This document shows, in pieces, positions 18,166 to 26,925 of a stretch of 64,000 bases of DNA. The stretch's first letter is position 1. Each line of letters starts with the position of its first letter. The notes under the pieces were generated by a model that saw nothing but the letters and a program-made list of their open reading frames with translations, searched no databases and had not been told where the DNA came from. Made by a program: the position numbers and the translations under genes. The stretch covers positions 1 to 64,000 of the forward strand of contig CALQCM020000022.1 in the NCBI GenBank assembly GCA_943329075.2. The letters run 5' to 3'. This DNA comes from Chitinophaga pinensis. GTDB taxonomy: Bacteria; Pseudomonadota; Gammaproteobacteria; Burkholderiales; SG8-41.

Positions 18166-20352
18166 ATGAAATCCCCTAGAGACCATAGTCGGCCTTTCGG
18201 AAATCGCGGTTTATTTGACAGCAAAGAATTAACCCGGCTTCTGAACCCGCGAAGCGTCGCGATTATAGGGGCATCAACAACGCCAGGGTCGTTTGGGCTT
18301 CGCACGCTCGAAAATATCGGCAAGCGCTTTGACGGGCGCGTGTTCCCAGTGAATCCACGTTACAAAGAAATTCAGGGATTGCGTTGCTATGCTGGAATCG
18401 AAGACCTACCAGAAGTACCAGACTGCGCAATCATAACGGTCCCAGGCAGTCAGGTCGAAGACATCGTGAAGAACTGTGCCACATTGGGCGTGGGAGGCTG
18501 CATACTATATTCAGCAGGATACGCTGAAGTCGGCACATCGGATGGCATTGAGGCACAGAACCGCCTAACCGACATCGCACAAAATTCTGGCATGCGTATT
18601 CTCGGCCCTAACTGCCTAGGAATTGTGAATTGCATAACTTCGGCCGGACTGACGTTCATGCCAAAGTTTTATGAGACGCCAATTGTGCCGGGCCGAATCG
18701 GTCTCATTTCACAAAGCGGTGGGCTCGGCTATGTGGTATTGCAGGCTATGGAACGGGGCATAGGATTCTCCAGTTTTCTATCGGCTGGAAATTGTTGCGA
18801 CGTCGACGTCTCAGACCTCATTAGTTATTTGGTGGATGATAAAAATACGAACGTGATTGCTTGCATGCTGGAGGGTATAAGCGATGGCTGCAGGTTCTTG
18901 GCTGCGGGACAACGAGCGTTGGAAGCGGGTAAACCGTTACTAATATATAAAATGGGAAATAGCCAACTAAGCAAACGCACCGCGTTGTCGCATACTGGAA
19001 CTATTGCCGGCAGCAACACGGCATACAAAGCCGCGTTTGAACGCACCGGCATGGTACGCATCGACAACTGGGAGGAGTTACTGGAGACTGCACGTTTCTT
19101 TTCGATATCGAGTCGTCCAAAGGCTCGCGGTGTCGGCATAATGGCGAACTCTGGTGGTGCGGCGGTTATGGGAGCCGACAAGGCCGACGAGTACGGCATA
19201 GATCTGCCGCAACCTGAGGCCGCAACAAAAGCTCGCCTCGCGCAAGTTATTCCAGCTTTCGGCTCGTGCGCCAATCCGTCTGATCTCACTGCTGAATCGT
19301 TGAAAAGCAACGATATGTTCGAGACCTGCATACGAGCGTTCGATGAAGATCCTGGATATGGAGCAGTTGTAGTGCCCATGATGTCAGCACATCGACCTGC
19401 AACGGTTGATAGGGCAAAGTACATTGCAGACTTGGTCCCTAGCCTCACAAAACCAACTTCTATTGTATGGTTGAACGAATGGTATCAGGGGCCCGGTAGC
19501 GAAGAGTATGATCGCTGCCCTTCTCTGGCCGTATTCCGCTCGATGGGACGATGCCTCAAAGCGATAAGACTTTGGCTAGACTACTACGACTTACGCGATA
19601 CGTTGCTCGCCGATAAAACGGAGCCCCAAACCAATGGCAGCGCCGATATGGTCAGGCACATGCTACGTAACAGCGGCTTTGGCAATATGCTAAGCGAGGC
19701 CAAATCGAAAGAAATTCTCGCTGCGTATGGCATCCCGGTCACTCGCCACCGAATCGCGTCATCCGCACAAGATGCAGTCAAAGCGGCTTACGATATTGGC
19801 TATCCTGTGGCGCTAAAAGCGGAATCTGCCGACATTCCTCACAAGACAGATGCTGGTGTAGTGAGATTGAATCTTCAGTGCGAACAGGAGGTACTCTCCG
19901 CTTATGCGGAGATTATCAATGCGACGAACCGTCTTTCTCATAAACCGGAATTAGACGGCGTCTCTGTGCAGGAGATGATCCCCGCTGGCGTCGAAATGCT
20001 GATCGGCGCAACACAAGACGCGCAGTTCGGCCCGATGATTACTTGCGGATTTGGAGGCATCGCAGTAGAAATCATTCAGGACATCGTAACGAGTCTTGCA
20101 CCAGTAAACCTTGCACAAGCAGAACGCATGATAAAAACATTGAAAAGTTTTCCTTTGCTGAACGGATACAGAAACTTGCCGGTTTCAGATTTGAAAGCGT
20201 TCGCTGATACAGTCGTTAAGATTTCACACATCATCTCCGACCTTGAGGACGATATCGAAGAAATCGATGTCAATCCAGTTTTTTTGCATGAAAAGGGGTT
20301 GGTTGCAATTGACGCGCTCATCGTACGTCGGCAGCCATTGCCTCAAGCATGA
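18166..20352 (+). CDS. Acyl-CoA synthetase (NDP/ADP-forming type), fused alpha-beta
   Basis: A 728-residue protein with the order CoA-binding domain (SVAIIGASTTPGSFG near residues 30-45), succinyl-CoA ligase-like flavodoxin domain (GRIGLISQSGGLGYVVLQ) and a C-terminal ATP-grasp domain (GYPVALKAESADIPHKTDAG; IDVNPVFL at the end). The likely phospho-histidine is His276 in ALSHTGTIAGS. Such enzymes form acyl-CoA from acid, CoA and ATP with ADP release. I chose the ATG at 18166, which has GGAG 7 nt upstream, over a TTG at 18148. Its stop overlaps the next gene's ATG (ATGA at 20349-20352). Pat-type protein acetyltransferases share the first domains but carry a GNAT domain, which is absent here. 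Confidence 0.86.
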   Translation: MKSPRDHSRPFGNRGLFDSKELTRLLNPRSVAIIGASTTPGSFGLRTLENIGKRFDGRVFPVNPRYKEIQGLRCYAGIEDLPEVPDCAIITVPGSQVEDIVKNCATLGVGGCILYSAGYAEVGTSDGIEAQNRLTDIAQNSGMRILGPNCLGIVNCITSAGLTFMPKFYETPIVPGRIGLISQSGGLGYVVLQAMERGIGFSSFLSAGNCCDVDVSDLISYLVDDKNTNVIACMLEGISDGCRFLAAGQRALEAGKPLLIYKMGNSQLSKRTALSHTGTIAGSNTAYKAAFERTGMVRIDNWEELLETARFFSISSRPKARGVGIMANSGGAAVMGADKADEYGIDLPQPEAATKARLAQVIPAFGSCANPSDLTAESLKSNDMFETCIRAFDEDPGYGAVVVPMMSAHRPATVDRAKYIADLVPSLTKPTSIVWLNEWYQGPGSEEYDRCPSLAVFRSMGRCLKAIRLWLDYYDLRDTLLADKTEPQTNGSADMVRHMLRNSGFGNMLSEAKSKEILAAYGIPVTRHRIASSAQDAVKAAYDIGYPVALKAESADIPHKTDAGVVRLNLQCEQEVLSAYAEIINATNRLSHKPELDGVSVQEMIPAGVEMLIGATQDAQFGPMITCGFGGIAVEIIQDIVTSLAPVNLAQAERMIKTLKSFPLLNGYRNLPVSDLKAFADTVVKISHIISDLEDDIEEIDVNPVFLHEKGLVAIDALIVRRQPLPQA

Positions 20353-21554
20353 TAACCCTCAAAAATGCAAGGCAACATCAAATGACTAAGCACGGCGTAT
20401 TACAGGGCGTGACCGTGATAGAAATCACATCCAGTATTGCTGGACCGTTTGCGGCACGAATTCTAGCCGACATGGGCGCTACCGTTTTCAAGATCGAACC
20501 ACCTGACGGAGGAGATGCTGCTCGCAAATGGGGCCCCCCTTTCTGGGAGGGTGACGCCACCCCTTTTCATGCATTCAACCGTGGCAAGCGGAGCGTAGCC
20601 GTGGACCTCAAAGATCCTGCGCAATGCGAAAGCCTTCGGTCATTCATCGTGGCGCAAGCCGATATCGTAATTCAAAATTTGCGCCCGGGACTGGTAGATA
20701 AATACGGATTAGGCGGTGCCACTCTTCGCAAGTCGGCTCCGGGGCTAATCTATTGCAACATAGGCGGATTTGGCACAAAAGGGCCAATGAAGTCGCAACT
20801 AGGGTACGAAGCACTTATACAGGGTCTTACTGGACTTATCAGCCTCACTGGCGAACCTGATCGTGAACCGGTCCGTATCGGAACTTCACTCGTGGACATG
20901 GGCACGTCGATGTGGTCGGTGGTTGGAATACTGGGGGCTCTCTCCAGGAAGAGGTTGACCGGTGAAGGATGCCTAATCGACGCTTGTCTTTATGATACCG
21001 GTATAGCTTGGACTGCACTAGCCATGGCTGGCTACCAAGCCACAGGGAGAATACCGACACGTCAAGGGTTACGCGGCACTGCTGTGATACCAAATGGCGC
21101 ATTCAAAACAAACGATGGACTGATGATGCTGGTGGTTGGAACCGACGCGCAGTTTTCTTCACTCTGCATCGCCATCGGTCAACCCGCACTAGCAACCGAC
21201 GAGCGCTTCGTGACAAACGCCGCGCGACGCAGGAACGAAGAGCTACTCGTAAGCACCCTAGATGCGGTATTTATTAAAAAATCTCGTGCCGAGTGGTGCA
21301 GTCTACTAACGATCGCTGGTGTCGCGGCAGTATCGTTACAGGACCTAGGTGAAGCTGCGGCCAGTGAACAGACCATCGAATCGGAAATGCTCCAGGACTG
21401 TCCAGGCGACACACTGAAAGTCGTCGGCTTACCGCTGCGCTTCAACGGAGAACGCCCACGCCCTGACCGCAAGGTACCTGCGTGCGGTGAACTGTCGATG
21501 GAAAGCCTTCAAACGTTTGTCAAAGAAATAGAGCGAAATCCAAATTCTAGTTGA
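20349..21554 (+). CDS. CaiB/BaiF family CoA transferase
   Basis: A 401-residue class III CoA transferase with VIEITSSIAGPFAARILADMG and nucleophile Asp183 (LVDMGTSM). It is a close paralogue of 2859-4007 along its whole length. The ATG at 20349 overlaps the acyl-CoA synthetase stop by ATGA; a second candidate ATG at 20382 has AAGG 9 nt upstream and matches where the paralogue's homology starts. Having both an ATP-dependent ligase and a CoA transferase in one operon suggests activation of an acid followed by CoA passing to another acid. Confidence 0.87.
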   Translation: MITLKNARQHQMTKHGVLQGVTVIEITSSIAGPFAARILADMGATVFKIEPPDGGDAARKWGPPFWEGDATPFHAFNRGKRSVAVDLKDPAQCESLRSFIVAQADIVIQNLRPGLVDKYGLGGATLRKSAPGLIYCNIGGFGTKGPMKSQLGYEALIQGLTGLISLTGEPDREPVRIGTSLVDMGTSMWSVVGILGALSRKRLTGEGCLIDACLYDTGIAWTALAMAGYQATGRIPTRQGLRGTAVIPNGAFKTNDGLMMLVVGTDAQFSSLCIAIGQPALATDERFVTNAARRRNEELLVSTLDAVFIKKSRAEWCSLLTIAGVAAVSLQDLGEAAASEQTIESEMLQDCPGDTLKVVGLPLRFNGERPRPDRKVPACGELSMESLQTFVKEIERNPNSS

Positions 21555-21620
21555 GGCATAAATTATGCCAAGCATGATACGACTCCAGTTTTGACAGCAC
21601 TTGAACAGTTTAAAAATACG

Positions 21621-21833
21621 TCATCGGACGGTTTTCTTGCGCTCATCTTCAAGAACGAACCGGTTCACGGTATTGGATACGCGATGCACGACCAGATCAG
21701 GGCAGCCGCCTTTGAATAGATCGAGGTTTTCTACAACAGAAAACGGCAGCATTCCACCCTCGGCTGCAAGTCGCCGGCTCAGTTTCTGGACAACTGGCTC
21801 AGTGAGCAGCGCCAGGAAAAACTGGTGGCATGA
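21621..21833 (+). pseudogene. IS3-family transposase (OrfB) 3' remnant
   Basis: The plus strand reads as the C-terminus of an IS3-family OrfB integrase: KNEPVHGIGYAM, an in-frame TAG at the position normally coding the tyrosine of FEYIE, then IEVFYNRKRQHSTLGCKSP and SPAQFLDNW before TGA at 21831-21833. The DDE catalytic residues and OrfA are absent, so this is a dead fragment, probably close to the right end of the element. It lies in the gap between two convergent operons and marks a past insertion there. Confidence 0.75.
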
Positions 21834-22102
21834 AATCGAACCTTTGGCAGACGAAAAACAGAGGGAACCTCAGTCAGTTCCTGCAAGCCGACTACGGGAG
21901 ACCTACTCCCGTCTTTAGTAAAGCACCGCAAGCTTTCACTTGCGTTTGTGACACACGTCCGACAGCCTGCTAGGCGCGCCATAAAATGGAACCGATGGTA
22001 GCGGGGCTAGATTTTCTAGTCGACTAAAATATCAAGGTGCTTGATATAGCCCACATTTAACCGTCGATCGCGACGACAAAAGAGGGATCTATAAATTTTG
22101 CA
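21834..22102. other. Intergenic region between convergent operons with a stem-loop
   Basis: No gene is apparent. A perfect inverted repeat (ATATCAAG, 3-nt loop, CTTGATAT) lies at 22029-22047 and a 10-bp palindrome (TAGTCGACTA) at 22017-22026. Being between converging transcription units, the stem-loop could help end transcription, but no T-run follows it on either strand, so the function is uncertain. Confidence 0.35.
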
Positions 22103-22966
22103 TTATGCAATCACGGCAATTCCATTATCGAGAACTACTAGGTTGTCACGTTCGGGCACCACAGTTCGAAATGAAATATTGGCACCATTTATCCACATTT
22201 CGGTGCGGAGCAGCTCTCCAGGGTAAACAGGGGCCGAAAACCTGACCTGCATACTTTTCAGGCGAGACGGATCGTAATCACAGAGCGTCCGAAGCAATGC
22301 GTGACCCGCGACACCAAACGTGCACAAACCATGCAGTATTGGTCTAGAGAAGCCTACCCGCTTGGCACTTTCGGGGTCTGCGTGCAGTATATTTAGATCA
22401 CCACTCAACCGATAGACAAGCGCCGCTTGGGGGATAGTGGGCAAATCACAAACGAATTGCGGCTCAGTGACAGGCAGTGAATGTGGGGTTTTAACCGGTC
22501 CTTTGGGCCCGCCAAACCCACCATCGCCACGACAAAAAGTGGTAGATGCAAGCGAAGCTAAGAGTTCGCCCGTCCCCTTGTCGTAGACTTTCCATCCCGC
22601 AGTTAGCAGCGCCCCCTTACCTGGACCTTTATCGATCACCGATACGAGTTTCGATTTACTAAAAAACTCGCCCTGCACTGGAATCGGCCTGTGCAAGGTA
22701 AAACCGAATTCGCCAGCCACACCTCTGGCACCGAATCCGGTACCAGATTTTCTAACCCAACCCTGAGCTGGGCATAACACAGCGATCATTGTGGGAAGCG
22801 CGCGCAATTCACCCTCGTATACGAAATACAATTGCTTCATATCAAGTGGGTCCGCCCCAAGTCCGACACCAAGCGCATACAAAATAGTGTCACGAATGGC
22901 CCACGTTTGCTCTCGATCAGGAATGCTGTAATTTAACAGGCGTAGGTAACTTTCATGATCGGCCAT
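22103..22966 (-). CDS. MaoC family (R)-specific enoyl-CoA hydratase, hydratase-2 type
   Basis: A 287-residue double hot-dog protein of the peroxisomal hydratase-2 type. The C-terminal half holds YRLSGDLNILHADPESAKR, matching the catalytic motif with Asp190 and His195; the usual NPLH reads NILH. The N-terminal half carries the acyl-binding pseudo-domain. It would hydrate a trans-2-enoyl-CoA to the (R)-3-hydroxyacyl-CoA. It is the last gene of the long minus-strand unit that begins at 30193, 110 bp after the UGSC-companion gene. Confidence 0.88.
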   Translation of the reverse strand: MADHESYLRLLNYSIPDREQTWAIRDTILYALGVGLGADPLDMKQLYFVYEGELRALPTMIAVLCPAQGWVRKSGTGFGARGVAGEFGFTLHRPIPVQGEFFSKSKLVSVIDKGPGKGALLTAGWKVYDKGTGELLASLASTTFCRGDGGFGGPKGPVKTPHSLPVTEPQFVCDLPTIPQAALVYRLSGDLNILHADPESAKRVGFSRPILHGLCTFGVAGHALLRTLCDYDPSRLKSMQVRFSAPVYPGELLRTEMWINGANISFRTVVPERDNLVVLDNGIAVIA

Positions 22967-23076
22967 GTCTATCCCGGTAAGTATCCCCCGGCAAAACTGG
23001 GGGCTTTAATTTGTGAATCACTCAAAGCGGCTAAACGGGGTCGCCAACGCGACCTCAATGCTTGGGTGCCACGCCA

Positions 23077-24093
23077 TTATTTTCGTATGACGCGCGTTTT
23101 TGGTGCGCCAGCCGCAATGTATAAGTCCTGAGGGCCGGCGCCTCCGGCAACCGCAACAAAAACGTCATCAGGGCTGCGTACACGCCAGATGGTGTCTGAA
23201 TCTCCGCGGCCGGCGCCGCGCTCAGTGTCGACGAAAGATTTCGCAAGGTTGCCGACGGGCACGCGCGCAAACTCCCAGATTTTCTGTTGGATGTCGCGTT
23301 TGGTAAGCCCCGCTTCGTGCAGCGACTGCGCGTGATTGACGCCGAGCAACAGCAATGCGCCGTCGCCTCCACCGTACATGGGCGGCATGTTGGTTGCGAT
23401 ATGACGCAGGGTCTCGTCCGGCCCGACGCCCTCGCCGCCTGAAATATTGCAGTAGTTGGACGCCTTGAACACGGTCACCGTGCTGTCTTCGGGCTTGAAC
23501 CCGCGGTCGACGTGAAACGGCGTCCAGGGATTCATCTCTTCGTTCTCGCCGCAGATATAGGAATAGCGCAGTGGGGATCCGAAGCTGACCTTGGAATAAA
23601 CGCCCGGCAGCGCGCCGCCACCGTTGATGAGCACAAGCCGTACCGCGCGCCCGATGGTGGCATTGGCACGCCAGCCCGGCCCGAGGCATCCAGTGCCGTA
23701 ATTTATTTCTAAGCTGTTGCGGATCGGACCGTTGATCAGCAGGAAGGGCGTCATCGGGTTAGTGGTCATCTGCATGAGTTCCAGCGGGAACCCCGGATCG
23801 GTAAGTCCCTCGATCGCTGCAATAATGACCGGCATGTATTCGGGCCTGCAGCCGGCCATGGCGGCGCTAACTGCAATCACCTCGACCGTGACACGCCCCT
23901 TGCGCGGCGGCAGAGTGGCAACGAGGTGGTCGGACGGCAAGCCCGACGCATCGACGAAACTCGCCACCCGTTTGGCGGTCGCGGGAATGACCGGCAAGCC
24001 GTCCGTCCAGCCATGGTCATAGGCGTACTCGTAGTATTTCAACGACAGATCGTCGTCCTCGGCAGCTTCCAGATCTATGCTCACCTGCGGCAC
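23077..24093 (-). CDS. Companion protein of a UGSC-type selenoprotein (homologous to the C-terminal half of 36920-38659)
   Basis: A 338-residue protein clearly homologous to residues of about 210-579 of the fused protein at 36920-38659. Shared segments include HGWTDGLPVIPAT versus HDWTDGLPVIPPT, AMAGCRPEYMPVI versus VMAGCEPFHMPIL, LLINGPI, and PWTPFHVDRGF versus PWESFHVEHGF. No catalytic function is known to me. I place the start at the GTG at 24093, because AAGGAG lies 6 nt upstream and directly follows the stop of the UGSC gene; a longer frame to 24153 would overlap that gene by 50 bp. Its adjacency here and fusion elsewhere argue that it works in one complex with the selenoprotein. Confidence 0.8.
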   Translation of the reverse strand: MPQVSIDLEAAEDDDLSLKYYEYAYDHGWTDGLPVIPATAKRVASFVDASGLPSDHLVATLPPRKGRVTVEVIAVSAAMAGCRPEYMPVIIAAIEGLTDPGFPLELMQMTTNPMTPFLLINGPIRNSLEINYGTGCLGPGWRANATIGRAVRLVLINGGGALPGVYSKVSFGSPLRYSYICGENEEMNPWTPFHVDRGFKPEDSTVTVFKASNYCNISGGEGVGPDETLRHIATNMPPMYGGGDGALLLLGVNHAQSLHEAGLTKRDIQQKIWEFARVPVGNLAKSFVDTERGAGRGDSDTIWRVRSPDDVFVAVAGGAGPQDLYIAAGAPKTRVIRK

Positions 24094-24103
24094 TATGTGC
24101 TCC

Positions 24104-24754
24104 TTAAATGGGAACCGATGAACGCACGACACCTTGCGGGTGGATCTGCGCATGCGCCGTGCTTTTTAGCCGACGTTCAATTTCCTGCGGTGGCAGCGTG
24201 AGCCCGTCGACGATGGACGGCATCATGGCCTTGATGCGCACTTGCAGGGCCTGCTCGCTGAGATCGCGGATGGGGTTGGGCGTCTCCGCGATCGCCATGT
24301 ACAGGCAGCCCTGCGTCGCCGCCATGCGGCGCGCGAATTTAACGAATGTATCGGACGCGATCATCACGGTCGGGATGCCGCGTTTTTCGAGAGCCGATGT
24401 GACGTGGCTACACCACGTCGTGCAGCCCCCTCAATCGCCGGTGGCTGTGATGACGACGTCGACCCGTTTCGCGAGATCGTCCAGTTTCCCCTGCAACAAA
24501 TCCAGCAGCTTGCCTGTGTTCATCGGCACCTCGCTGACTGCGTGCTCGAGAATCACCGCTTCGGGGCGATAGTGCTGCTTGATGTATGCGCCCAGCGTGG
24601 ACAGAAGGTCGCGCGCCGACGGACGCCAGTTCGGCAACAATCCGATGACCAGGCCGTCGAGACCGGGTGGGCGGGCCGCCAGCGTGTTGCTAGTGAGTTC
24701 CTCGTCGAGATAAACCGGAAGCGGAGAAAATATGGTCATACGCCGTGCGTTCAT
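24104..24754 (-). CDS. Candidate UGSC-type selenoprotein with in-frame TGA (Sec108)
   Basis: The two halves of this 216-residue protein lie in one frame separated only by a TGA at 24431-24433. Read as selenocysteine it gives ATGDUGGCTTWCSHVTSALE, a UxxC redox motif matching the UGSC (seleno)protein family, and the coding quality continues to the stop at 24104. No ribosome site precedes the next ATG (24367), so the downstream half is not an independent gene. A perfect hairpin begins 11 nt after the TGA (24401-24419). The ATG at 24754 has AAAAGGAG, with start context identical to that of the gene at 36920. It follows a TctC gene (24828) by 73 bp and precedes its companion gene by 10 bp. The reaction is unknown; a redox role at the Sec-Cys pair is inferred. 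Confidence 0.82.
24401..24419 (-). promoter_or_regulatory. Candidate bacterial SECIS hairpin
   Basis: On the minus strand GACGTGG and CCACGTC form a perfect 7-bp stem with a TGTAG loop. The stem starts 11 nt after the TGA at 24431-24433, putting the apical loop 18 nt from it. A G/U-containing loop at about 16-37 nt from the UGA is what bacterial SECIS elements show. It overlaps coding sequence, as bacterial SECIS elements do. Confidence 0.7.
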
Positions 24755-24827
24755 TTGAACTCCTTTTCTGTAACGTGTTCTTCGTTTCCCGGATCGTGCA
24801 GATACCGAAAATCAAAAAAATAGTTGG

Positions 24828-25814
24828 TCACTTCTCGCTGATGTTGGCCGCTCTTATGACTTCACCCCATCTGTCGTAATCGACCTTGAGGTAAAGCGCG
24901 AGGTCGCTCGGCGAGCCACCGGCAATCTCCGCCCCCACCGAATCAAATAGCTTCTTGACCCTGGCGTCCTGCAGCGCGGTGCCGAATTCAGCATTCAGTC
25001 TTTTCACAATGGCAGGCGCCATGCCCGCTGGCCCTAACACGGCCCACCACTGCGTCGATTCGAAGCCGGGCAGCGCCGCTTCCGCCACCGTCGGAAGATT
25101 GGGGGCTGCCTCGCTGCGGCGTGCGCTCGTCACCGCCAGTGCGCGCAGTTTTCCCGACCGGATCTGTGCATCGGCAGTTGGAAGAGAAGCGAACAATACC
25201 GAGACGTTGCCGGCAATAACATCGGTCACGGCCGGTGCTCCGCCTTTGTAAGGCACGTGAACCATTGTAATGCCTGCACGCATGTTGAAATATTCACCCG
25301 TAAGATGGCTGAGACTGCCGATTCCATTCGATGCCATGTTCAATTCACCCGGCCGCGCCTTGGCAAGTGCAATCAACCCCTTGACGGACTTGATCGGGAG
25401 GGACGGATGTATCACCAGTACGTTCGGCCCCTGCCCGACCAGTATCACGGGCGAAAAATCGCGCATTACATCGTACGGCGGCTTGGCCCCCAGATGGGGA
25501 CTGATGGAAAGCGAACTGGAAGTGGTCAACACAAGGGAGTAGCCGTCCGCCGGAGCCCGTGCGACATTTTCAGTTCCGATGATGCCGCCGGCGCCAGCGC
25601 GATTGTCGACGATCACCTGCATTTTCATCGATTCAGTCAACTTCTGGGCAAGGGCGCGCGCGAGAATGTCTGCGCCTCCGCTGGGCGGAAACGGCACGAC
25701 CACTCTGATCGGCTGCGTCGGATAGCGTTGCGCGACGGAGGACACGGGCAACGCCAAACCACAGGCGACCAAAAACGCGATCAGCAAGCTTTCAATTCTA
25801 ACGATCAGACTCAA
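24828..25814 (-). CDS. TctC/Bug family substrate-binding protein
   Basis: A 328-residue exported binding protein. The signal peptide (LLIAFLVACGLALPVSSVAQ) is followed by VPFPPSGGADILARALAQKL and VIVDNRAGAGGIIGT; TMVHVPYKGGAPAV and AALPGFESTQWW are further family segments. The start is a TTG with AAGGAGGGGAG directly upstream. It lies immediately before the candidate selenoprotein gene, so the ligand may be related to the selenoprotein's substrate. Confidence 0.87.
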   Translation of the reverse strand: MSLIVRIESLLIAFLVACGLALPVSSVAQRYPTQPIRVVVPFPPSGGADILARALAQKLTESMKMQVIVDNRAGAGGIIGTENVARAPADGYSLVLTTSSSLSISPHLGAKPPYDVMRDFSPVILVGQGPNVLVIHPSLPIKSVKGLIALAKARPGELNMASNGIGSLSHLTGEYFNMRAGITMVHVPYKGGAPAVTDVIAGNVSVLFASLPTADAQIRSGKLRALAVTSARRSEAAPNLPTVAEAALPGFESTQWWAVLGPAGMAPAIVKRLNAEFGTALQDARVKKLFDSVGAEIAGGSPSDLALYLKVDYDRWGEVIRAANISEK

Positions 25815-25899
25815 CTCCCCTCCTTACTATCGGTCCACATTGATGCGCCGCGTCTGCACTGGGCGGAAACACAATCCGTGATCTGGCACCTGCGTTTCG

Positions 25900-26877
25900 T
25901 TATTCGCGTTTGATCCCGGCGCTCCGCGCGACACGCGCCCATTTCTCGATGTCATTCTTGATGATGACGGCAAATTCCTCCGGCGTGCTTCCGAGCGGTT
26001 CGAGTCCTTCGGTCGCAAAACGATCTCGGACATCCTGGACCTTGATCGCCTTGTTTATTTCAGCATTGAGATAGGCGATCACAGTCTTGGGGGTTTTGGC
26101 CGGGGCAAGAATTCCAAACCAACCGGTCACGTCGTAGCCTGGAACCCCGGCTTCAGCGATAGTCGGCAGCCTGGGCTCCATGCCCATACGCTTTGCGCTC
26201 GTCACTGCAAGCGCGCGCAGGCGGCCCGCTTTGACCTGGGTCAATGCTGCCGGGACCGTCGCGAAATACAGCTGCACTTCACCGCTTAAGATCGCCGTGA
26301 TTGCCGGCGCGCCTCCGCTATAGGGTACCTGCACCATGCTGGTAGCGGTCGACGCCTTGAAAAGCTCTCCCGCGAGATGGCCCACCGAGCCCGCTCCCGT
26401 CGAGGCGATATTCAGCGCACCGGGCTTGTTCCTGGCCAGTGCTACTAATTGTTTGACCGTCCGTACCGGCAACGAAGGATGGACGACAAGGATCAGCGGC
26501 GTTGCCGCAAGCGTGGTGATGGGGGCGAAATCATTGATGAGATCGAATGGCAAATTCCGGTAAAGGCTCGGAAATATCGCGAAGTTCACGAAACACATCA
26601 GCAGTGTATATCCATCCGGCACGGCCTTAGCCACGAAATCCGTACCGACCACGCCGCCGGAGCCACCGCGATTCTCGACGACGAATGGTTGTTTCAGATT
26701 TTCCGAAATGTGCGGCGCAAGAACCCGCGCCACGAAATCGTTGCCGCCACCGGGGGCAGCGGTGACCACACCTTTGACCGCCTTGACAGGAAACGATTGC
26801 GCGGAAGTCGTCGGAATAGCCGCGGAATATATCGCCGCCGTTGCGATGATTAGAGACCAAATAATTCTGGGCTTCAT
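25900..26877 (-). CDS. TctC/Bug family substrate-binding protein
   Basis: A 325-residue exported binding protein with signal peptide ending near PTTSAQ. The first ligand loop reads TAAPGGGNDFVARVL and the second VVENRGGSGGVVG, both slightly divergent from the PGG/NRPGAGG consensus, so its ligand may differ from that of its neighbour at 24828. MVQVPYSGGAPAI replaces the usual HVPYKG. It lies between MmgE/PrpD (48 bp upstream) and the second TctC (85 bp downstream). Confidence 0.87.
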   Translation of the reverse strand: MKPRIIWSLIIATAAIYSAAIPTTSAQSFPVKAVKGVVTAAPGGGNDFVARVLAPHISENLKQPFVVENRGGSGGVVGTDFVAKAVPDGYTLLMCFVNFAIFPSLYRNLPFDLINDFAPITTLAATPLILVVHPSLPVRTVKQLVALARNKPGALNIASTGAGSVGHLAGELFKASTATSMVQVPYSGGAPAITAILSGEVQLYFATVPAALTQVKAGRLRALAVTSAKRMGMEPRLPTIAEAGVPGYDVTGWFGILAPAKTPKTVIAYLNAEINKAIKVQDVRDRFATEGLEPLGSTPEEFAVIIKNDIEKWARVARSAGIKRE

Positions 26878-26925
26878 TTGACGACTGGTTCCGCGGGACT
26901 CATGACGTTAAGGGCCGGCACCATG

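Noticed and set aside
21621..21833. In-frame TAG in the IS3 OrfB fragment as recoding (for example pyrrolysine)
   Set aside because: The frame lacks the catalytic core and is plainly decayed; the TAG replaces a conserved tyrosine codon by a single substitution.
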